From contig ML664161.1 of NCBI GenBank assembly GCA_007570785.1, positions 17,795,856-17,859,855 on the forward strand: a DNA stretch of 64,000 nt, given 5' to 3'. This stretch comes from Antilocapra americana. Taxonomy: Eukaryota; Chordata; Mammalia; Artiodactyla; Antilocapridae. The notes below the pieces were generated by a model, which had not been told where the DNA came from, did not search any database, and saw only the letters and a program-made list of their open reading frames with translations. Below, one piece after another: positions 58,188-64,000 of this stretch; within the stretch, counting starts at the first letter, position 1, and each line of letters opens with the position of its first letter. The translations under genes were made by a program, and so were the position numbers.

Positions 58188-58700
58188 ACAAAACTTCTTA
58201 GAGTTATTCAGCTTCTACAAATTTTTTTTTCCAGGAAATCCACTATTGCCCTAAATAATTCCTTACTGGAAAAATGCTTTCTATAACACTGAGTTCACAA
58301 TTTTGTGTACCTTGTGCCGAAAATTAAGTACCTATTTATTTGAATCTGTGCTAATACTGAATAATAAAAAGTTAGATGGTGTTTTTTTACCATTGGTTCT
58401 TTATATGAGATTATTGATGTTGTGATGGGCCACAAAATGCCACCGAGGCCCCAGAGGAGTCCTGTTTTATTATGGGTATAGGAAAGTTGCAAATCTTTCA
58501 CTAAACTTAAACTGTTCTAGTTATTTTCCTTCAGTGCTTTCTAGTTCTTTATTATACATATATTACTAAAATCAAACATGACTGAGTGACTGAACCAAAC
58601 TGAAAATATTTTCATTTTTTTTGACTACACATTTTTCTTAAAGCCATGAAAATATGTATTTTCAAACAATAAGTTTTCTGTTTGTTTTGCCACATTCACT
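58188..58700. other. Non-coding spacer with a 28-bp BovB tip
   Basis: Mostly unique AT-rich sequence. At 58575-58603 'catgactgagtgactgaacc' matches the final bases of BovB/BOV SINEs on the plus strand. Confidence 0.55.
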
Positions 58701-59824
58701 AGAATTCTGTTTTTCATTAAAGTGTATTGATTTATATAATATTGTGATAGTTTCAGGTGAACAGCACAGTATTCAGTTATACGTACATATATATATTCTT
58801 GCTCATCATAGGTTTAATAAGATATTGAATATGGTTCCCTGTGCTATACAGTAGGTCCTTGCTGTTTATTTCATGTATAGTAGTGTGTATTTGTTAATCT
58901 CAAACTCCTAATTTATCCCTCCCCCTACTTTGATAACTGTAAGTTTATTTTCAATAAGTCTGTTTTGTAAATAAGTTCATTTGTACCTTTTTTAAAATAT
59001 TAGACTCCACCTGTGAGTGATATCATGTGATATTTGTCTTTCACTGTCTGAGTTACTTCACTTTGTATGATAATCTGTAGGTCCATCCATGTTGCTGCAA
59101 GTGGAATTATTTCATTCTTTCATATGGCTGAATAATATTCCATTATTTGTATATACCACATCTTCTTTGTCCATTTATCTTTTGATGGACAAATAGATTG
59201 CTTCCATGTCTTGATTGTTGTGAACAGTGCTACCTTGAAAATTGGTGTGCATGTATCTTTTTGAGTTAGAGTTTTCATCCTTTCTGAATATAGGTCCAGG
59301 AGTGGGATTCCTGGATCGTAGGGTAACAATTTTTAGTTTCTTTAGGAACCTCCATACTCTTCTCCATACTGGCTAAACTAATTTACATTCCCATTTCAAC
59401 AGCATGGGAGAGTTCCCTTTACTCTACACCCTCTGCAGCATACATCATTTGTAGACTTTTTGATGATGACCATTCTGACCAGCACGAGGTGATACCTCAC
59501 TGTAGTTTTGACTTGCATTTCTTTAATAATTAGTGATGTTAAGTATCTTTTCCTGTGCCTGTTGTCCATCTATATCTTTTTGCAGAAATGTCTATTTAGT
59601 AATTGGAGTTTACCGGCCTGTGACAACCACGACAGCCTAAAAAGTGGCCTTGGCCCACAATGCTGACCCAGCGGGGCCCAGATTCCTACATGGAGCAAGG
59701 TGAACTTACCCCAGGAATCAGGCTGGAAGCCTTGTCTCTCTCCAGGGCCTCCTGCAGGGCAAAAGCCCACACGGGAAACTTGTGTTTGGAAGGGATCATT
59801 TTTAATTTCACTCCACCAATTAAG

Positions 59825-60016
59825 CCAGCTCTTTAGCTCAGTTGGTAAAGAATCCATCTGCAATGCAAGAGACCCCAGTTCAATTCCTGAGTCAGGAAGA
59901 TCCCCTGGAGAAGAGATAAGCTATTCACTCCAGTATTCTGGCCTGTAGAATTGCAGGGACTATACAATCCAGGGGTTCACAAAGAGTTGGACATGACTGA
60001 GTGCCTTTCACTTTCC
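59825..60016 (+). mobile_element. Bov-tA/BOV-A-type SINE
   Basis: 'agctctttagctcagttggt', 'ctgcaatgcaagagacccca', 'ggacatgactgagtgccttt'. It lies inside the 1-kb insert. Confidence 0.94.
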
Positions 60017-60233
60017 CTTTCTTTCCACGAAGAAGTGTACCTGAGAGAGCATTGGGTTAGTTAGACTCTGCAGCAGCCTCAAGTGCTTCTGTGTGGCTCC
60101 TGAGCACCAGGAGGCAGGAGCGCTCTGCTGCCCTAAACTTCCTGCACCTTCTGGCCTGGAGCTGTTTCAGGTCCTGAGGAATCTGCTTCCCAGGGTAATG
60201 ATTCAGACTCTTAGAGGGCAGAGTGCTGAGCTG

Positions 60234-60385
60234 TGTGTCCATGGAATTTTCCAGGTGGGAGTACTGGAGTGGGTTACCATTTCCTGCTACAGGGGATCGT
60301 CCCGACCCAGGGATGGAACCCACATCTCCTGTGTCTCTGGCATTGCAGGCAGATTCTTTGACCACTGAGTCATCAGGGAAGCCCT
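60234..60385 (-). mobile_element. Bov-tA/BOV-A-type SINE, 3' end missing
   Basis: 'gtccatggaattttccaggt' through 'ggcagattctttgaccactg' and 'catcagggaagccc'. The last part of the SINE body is absent. A weak repeat (gtgctg) flanks it at 60223 and 60386. Confidence 0.93.
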
Positions 60386-61727
60386 GTGCTGGTCTGTACT
60401 GGGGGCTCTGTCATTCATTGATTTGAATTTGAGAGAAGCTTGAGAGAATGGATGGATTGAATTAGAGAGAATGGATGCTCATTTGGAAGTACAGTTGGGA
60501 AAATGACACCTAATGATGTCAGGTGATTATGATGATGAAGATGTCATTTAATCAGGGCACTTAAGAGGCTCCTGTTCCTGCTCTTTTTATCTGAGGCTCT
60601 AAAATTGTGTAAAATACATGATGATTCTCAAAAGTTAAAAAAATATGTCTATTTAAATCTTTTGCCCATTTTTTGATTGGGCTGTTTTGTTGTTATTGTT
60701 GTTATAGAGGTGTATGAGCTGTTTGAATATTTTGCAAAGTAATCCCTTGTCAGTCTCATCATTTGCAAATACTTTCTGCCATTCAGTAGGTTGACTTTTC
60801 ATTTTGTTGATGGTTTTGTTTGCCTAATTAGGTCCCATTTGTTTGTTTTTGCTTTTGTCTAGGAGAGGGGTCCCCCAGAAAAATATTGCTGCAATTTGTG
60901 TCAAAAATTGTTCTGCCTGTTTTCCTCTAAGAGTTTTACAATATCTGGTCTTATGTTGGGGTCTTTAATCCATTTTGAGTTTATCATTGTGTATGGAGTT
61001 GGAGAATGTTCTCATTTATTTCTTTTACATGTAGCTGTCCAATATTCCCAACGCCATTTATTGAAGAGCCTGTCTTTCATCCATTGTATATTCTTGCCTC
61101 TTTTTTTTTTAGATTAATTAACACAACAGTATGGATTTATTTCAGGGTTTTCTATCCTGATGCATTGCTCTCTGTCCCTGTTTTAGTGCCAGTACCATAC
61201 TGTTTTGATTACTGTAGCCTTGCAATAGTGTGTGAAGTCAGGGAGCATGATTCCACCAGCTCTGCTCCTTTTCAAGAACACTGGCTATTCAGGGTCTTTT
61301 GTATTGCCATAGAAATTTTTAAAAATTTTGTTCCAGTTCTGTGAAAAATGCCATTGGTAACTTAATAGGGGATTACATTGAATCTGTATGTTGCCTTGGA
61401 TAGTATGGTCATTTTAACAATATTGATTTTTTTCAATCTGAGAACATGGTATATCTTTCCATCTGTTGTGTTGTCTTAATATTATCAGCACCTTATAGTT
61501 TTTGGAGTCCAGGTCCTTTGCCTCCTTAGGCAAGTTTACTCCTAGGTGTTTTTTTCTTTTTTGATGCAATGGTAAATGGGATTGATTCTTTAATTTCTCT
61601 TTCTGATGTTTTATTGTTAGTATATAGAAATGCAACCAATTTCTGTATATTAACTTTGTATCCTATAACTTTACCAAATTCATTTATGAGCTCTAGTAGC
61701 TTTTTGGTAGCATTTTAAGGATTTTCT

Positions 61728-61912
61728 TATTGGTTAGTTGCTAAGTCATGTCTGACTCTTTGCAACCCCATGGACCGCAGCACGCCAGGTTTGCCTGTTG
61801 TTCACTGTCTTCCAAAGTTTGCTCAAACTCATGTTCATTGAGTCAGTGATGCCATTCAACTATGTCATCCTCTATTGTCCCCTTCTCCTCCTGTCTTCAA
61901 TCTTGAAAATGG
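61728..61912 (-). mobile_element. BovB LINE, 3' fragment
   Basis: 'gttagttgctaagtcatgtc', 'ccgcagcacgccaggtttgc', 'gtttgctcaaactcatgttc', 'tcctcctgtcttcaatctt'. It lies exactly at the truncated 5' end of the neighbouring L1. Confidence 0.93.
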
Positions 61913-61959
61913 TTGTATCACAGCCTTGTCCATCCCAATGGCCTATGAATAATTTTAAT

Positions 61960-63150
61960 ATTTTTAAAATATAGAGAGAAGTTGTATCATAGGAAATAAC
62001 AAAAAACAAAGACAGATCACCGTAAGTCAGAAGTTATTATTTGAAAAGATTAATTAAATAGATATATCTCTAGGAAGATTGTTTAAGAAAAAGCAAAATG
62101 AGATAATAAATAAAAGGACTGAAATGATATAACTATACTGGAAAAGGAATTAAAGAATAAATAAGAGACTATCATGAATGACTTTATTCCACCAAATTTG
62201 AAAACTTAAAGAATTCTATTTTTTTCAATTTTATCAAAGTGACTCAAAAGGACTATAACTAAATAGTTCTATGATTATATGAAATAAATCAACAGTAAAG
62301 ACTTTTTTTAAAAGAAAAGAAACTTTCTGATGAACTTTCTGATAAACTTATAAAAGTAAAGACTTTCTGATGAACTTTCAGGGTACATATGATTCCAAAT
62401 TTACAGAAAGCTTTCCAGTGAATAGAAAAAGAGGAAGCATTCCTTAACAATTTTTTATGAATCTTATATATACTTGAAATAAAAAAATAATCTGAGAAGA
62501 ACAGTACAAAGAGGGTAAATTATAGGCTAGTCACACTATGCACAGAAATAAACTCCAGGTGAATTAGAGACTTCATTAGCAAAGCAAAACTTCAAAATTC
62601 TCATGAAAAAATTTAATAATACATTTAAGATTTTGGTGTAGACAAGGATTATTTATGCAAGATAGAAAAGACACTACCTACAAATGAAAACATTGAAGTA
62701 CTTGTCTACATTTAAATTCAAGTTTTCTGTTTGTCAGAGACACTATTTTGAAAGTAAAAAGACATATCACAGGAGAATATATTTGAAACACATATAACTA
62801 ATAATGGAAAAATGAAAATGTATGCATAATTTTAAATGCCCCCTAAAAATCAATACAAAAATTAAAATAATCCAATAACAAAATGTCTCAAAGAGATATT
62901 TAGGTATTTCACAGAGGAGGAGATATGAATGGTCTACAGACATATGCAGTATGTAAACAGAGAATACAAATGCAAACCTCACTAAGTACCCACCTGATTG
63001 GCAATTGTGTTAAACTAAGTCTGACAGTACCAAGCATTTCGATAGTATAGAATGATGAGACTCTTAAGTATTCCTGATTGAAATATAAATTAATTACTTA
63101 GAAAAGAAATCCAGCATAAATTAATATATTTGAAGATATTTAAACCGTAT
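61960..63150 (+). mobile_element. Decayed L1M relic (ORF2)
   Basis: Worn plus-strand L1 ORF2: 'tgaatgactttattccacca', 'aactccaggtgaattagaga', 'agacaaggattatttatgca', 'ttgaaacacatataactaat', 'gacagtaccaagcatttc'. A-rich coding strand; no intact frame. Its start and end are approximate. Confidence 0.75.
62321..62379 (+). repeat. Short tandem duplication, 40-bp period
   Basis: 'actttctgatgaactttc' occurs at 62322-62339 and again at 62362-62379, with partly similar sequence between. Confidence 0.85.
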
Positions 63151-63179
63151 AACCCCCAGATGTATAAACCCCATGACCA

Positions 63180-63960
63180 GAATCATCACATGGTTCTGCC
63201 ATCACCCTTTCTCCATCCTCCACAGCACAGCATGTCCCAGACAGGGGCTACTCTTCATCCTGGAAGAAGACACAGGGAATAAAGCTTCAGCTAACCAATA
63301 GCCTAAACAGCATGTTAAAAAGCAGAGACATTACTTTGCCAACAAAGGTCCATCTAGTCAAAGCTATGGTTTTTCCAGTAGTCATGTATGGATGTGAGAG
63401 TTGAACTATAAAGAAAGCTGAGCGTCAAAGAAGTGATGCTTTTGAACTGTGGTGTTGGAGAAGACTCTTGAGAGTTCCCTGGACTGCAAGGAGATGCAAC
63501 CAGTCCATCCTAGAGGAGATCAATCCTGAATATTCATTGGAAGGACTGATGCTAAAGCTGAAGCTCCAATACTTTGGCCACCTGATGCAAGGAACTGGCT
63601 CATTGGAAAAGACCCTGATGCTGGGAAAGATTGAAAGCAGGAGGAGAAGGGGATGACAGAGGAAGAGATGGTTGGATGGCATCATTGACTCTATGGACAT
63701 GAGTTTGAGTAAGCTCTGGGAATTGGTGATAGACAGGGAAGCCTGGCATACTGCAGTCCAGGGGGTCTCAAAGAGTCAGACATGACTGTGTGACTGAACT
63801 GAACTGAACTGAACCCATAGCCAATGTAAAACTAAGTAACATGAACAAAAATAACTTTTTTATCAGTCATAGAGGTTTAGAGATTGTTAACCTCAAAGCA
63901 GATGCTGCCATAACTAAACCTTTAACATATGTCCCACTGACCTGGTGGCAGAATGGTGGA
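63180..63960 (+). mobile_element. LTR, MaLR/ERVL-like, split by BovB
   Basis: 'cagcacagcatgtcccagac', 'aggggctactcttcatcctg', 'aataaagcttcagctaacc' at the left continue on the far side of the BovB as 'catagccaatgtaaaactaa' and 'gtaacatgaacaaaaataac', as in old mammalian LTRs. The class is by resemblance. Confidence 0.6.
63304..63821 (+). mobile_element. BovB LINE 3' end nested in LTR
   Basis: From 'taaacagcatgttaaaaagc' through 'gctccaatactttggccacc' to the tail with three ACTGA units. The frame at 63468-63656 ([13 protein letters not shown]) is the ORF2 C-terminus. An 11-bp duplication with one mismatch, aaccaatagcc/aacccatagcc, lies at 63293-63303 and 63822-63832. Confidence 0.94.
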
Positions 63961-64000
63961 TAACAAAAAACTGTTGTTAGGGGGCTGGAAGGATCACAAA

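Larger units (their letters stand above)
59599..60644 (+). mobile_element. Unidentified retroposed insert within L1
   Basis: About 1,046 bp of more GC-rich, non-L1 sequence. It is bounded by an 11-bp duplication, atgtctattta, at 59588-59598 and 60645-60655, and ends in an A-rich run (gttaaaaaaat). The signature is L1-style retroposition on the plus strand. It contains two oppositely oriented SINEs. I do not recognise the rest. It could be a processed copy of an RNA or an old LTR-derived repeat; no convincing AATAAA precedes the tail. Confidence 0.7.
58710..61727 (-). mobile_element. L1 LINE (ORF2 end and 3' UTR), interrupted
   Basis: Reversed L1: 3' UTR at 58710-58940 ('gtgctatacagtaggtcctt'), then ORF2 ('catatggctgaataatattc', 'tggatcgtagggtaacaatt', 'gtgatacctcactgtagttt'). 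It breaks at 59598 and resumes at 60645 ('cttttgcccattttttgatt', 'tccattttgagtttatcatt', 'gctctagtagctttttggta'). 5'-truncated at about 61727. The minus frame at 59120-59329 (MLPYDPGIPLLDLYSE...) is the worn ORF2 end. Confidence 0.93.

Noticed and set aside
1..64000. CRISPR-like regularly spaced repeats or an organised multi-gene system
   Set aside because: Repeats here are dispersed transposons and simple microsatellites; no repeat-spacer pattern or gene cluster exists.

Overview
The window is ordinary, AT-rich, non-coding mammalian DNA from a ruminant, most likely a bovid (cattle, sheep or goat type). The diagnosis rests on interspersed repeats. There are many copies of the tRNA-derived Bov-tA/BOV-A SINE, BovB (RTE-type) LINE copies including one of about 2.8 kb, 3' ends of the bovine-type L1, and one cetartiodactyl CHR-type SINE. 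Older mammalian repeats (MIR, L2, MER5-type DNA transposons, MaLR-like LTRs, decayed L1M) form the background. There is no bacterial, viral or organellar content, no CRISPR array, and no recognisable tRNA, rRNA or snRNA gene. The open reading frames longer than 60 codons fall inside transposons or look like chance frames; none is supported as a host protein gene.

Layout. 0-5 kb: a SINE at the left edge, a SINE with a clean target-site duplication, a SINE split by an L1 3' end, a MIR and a long L2 relic. 5-12 kb: mostly unique AT-rich sequence with a GT microsatellite, a MIR, an L2 remnant and two SINEs. 12-15 kb: a BovB fragment, three MER5-like relics and a SINE. 15-21 kb: a repeat-poor block with palindromes, then MIRs and a small BovB piece. 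21-26.1 kb: a dense cluster (SINE plus GT array, CHR SINE, an L1 3' end carrying apparent 3'-transduced DNA, SINE, L2, BovB, a CTCF-like motif, SINE). 26-31 kb: a repeat-poor block holding the best host-gene candidate, a 30-nt sequence with strong splice signals (27861-27890), then decayed L1 and a MIR. 31-35 kb: two BovB copies, a SINE and a MIR. 35-45 kb: a repeat-poor block, a MaLR-like LTR, L1 and L2 relics with younger insertions inside them. 45-51 kb: BovB, MIRs and SINEs. 51-64 kb: the densest part. A decayed L1 is interrupted by two BovB copies, a third BovB points the opposite way, a second L1 is interrupted by a roughly 1 kb retroposed sequence of unknown origin, and an LTR is split by a BovB.

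The parts do not form a pathway. What they record is a history of insertion: old L1/L2/LTR sequence, then BovB, L1 and SINE insertions. Many junctions can be dated relative to one another because target-site duplications are directly visible. I found no convincing new biological system. The points worth checking are the micro-exon candidate, the L1 3'-transduction, the unidentified insert at 59599-60644 and the isolated CTCF-like motif.
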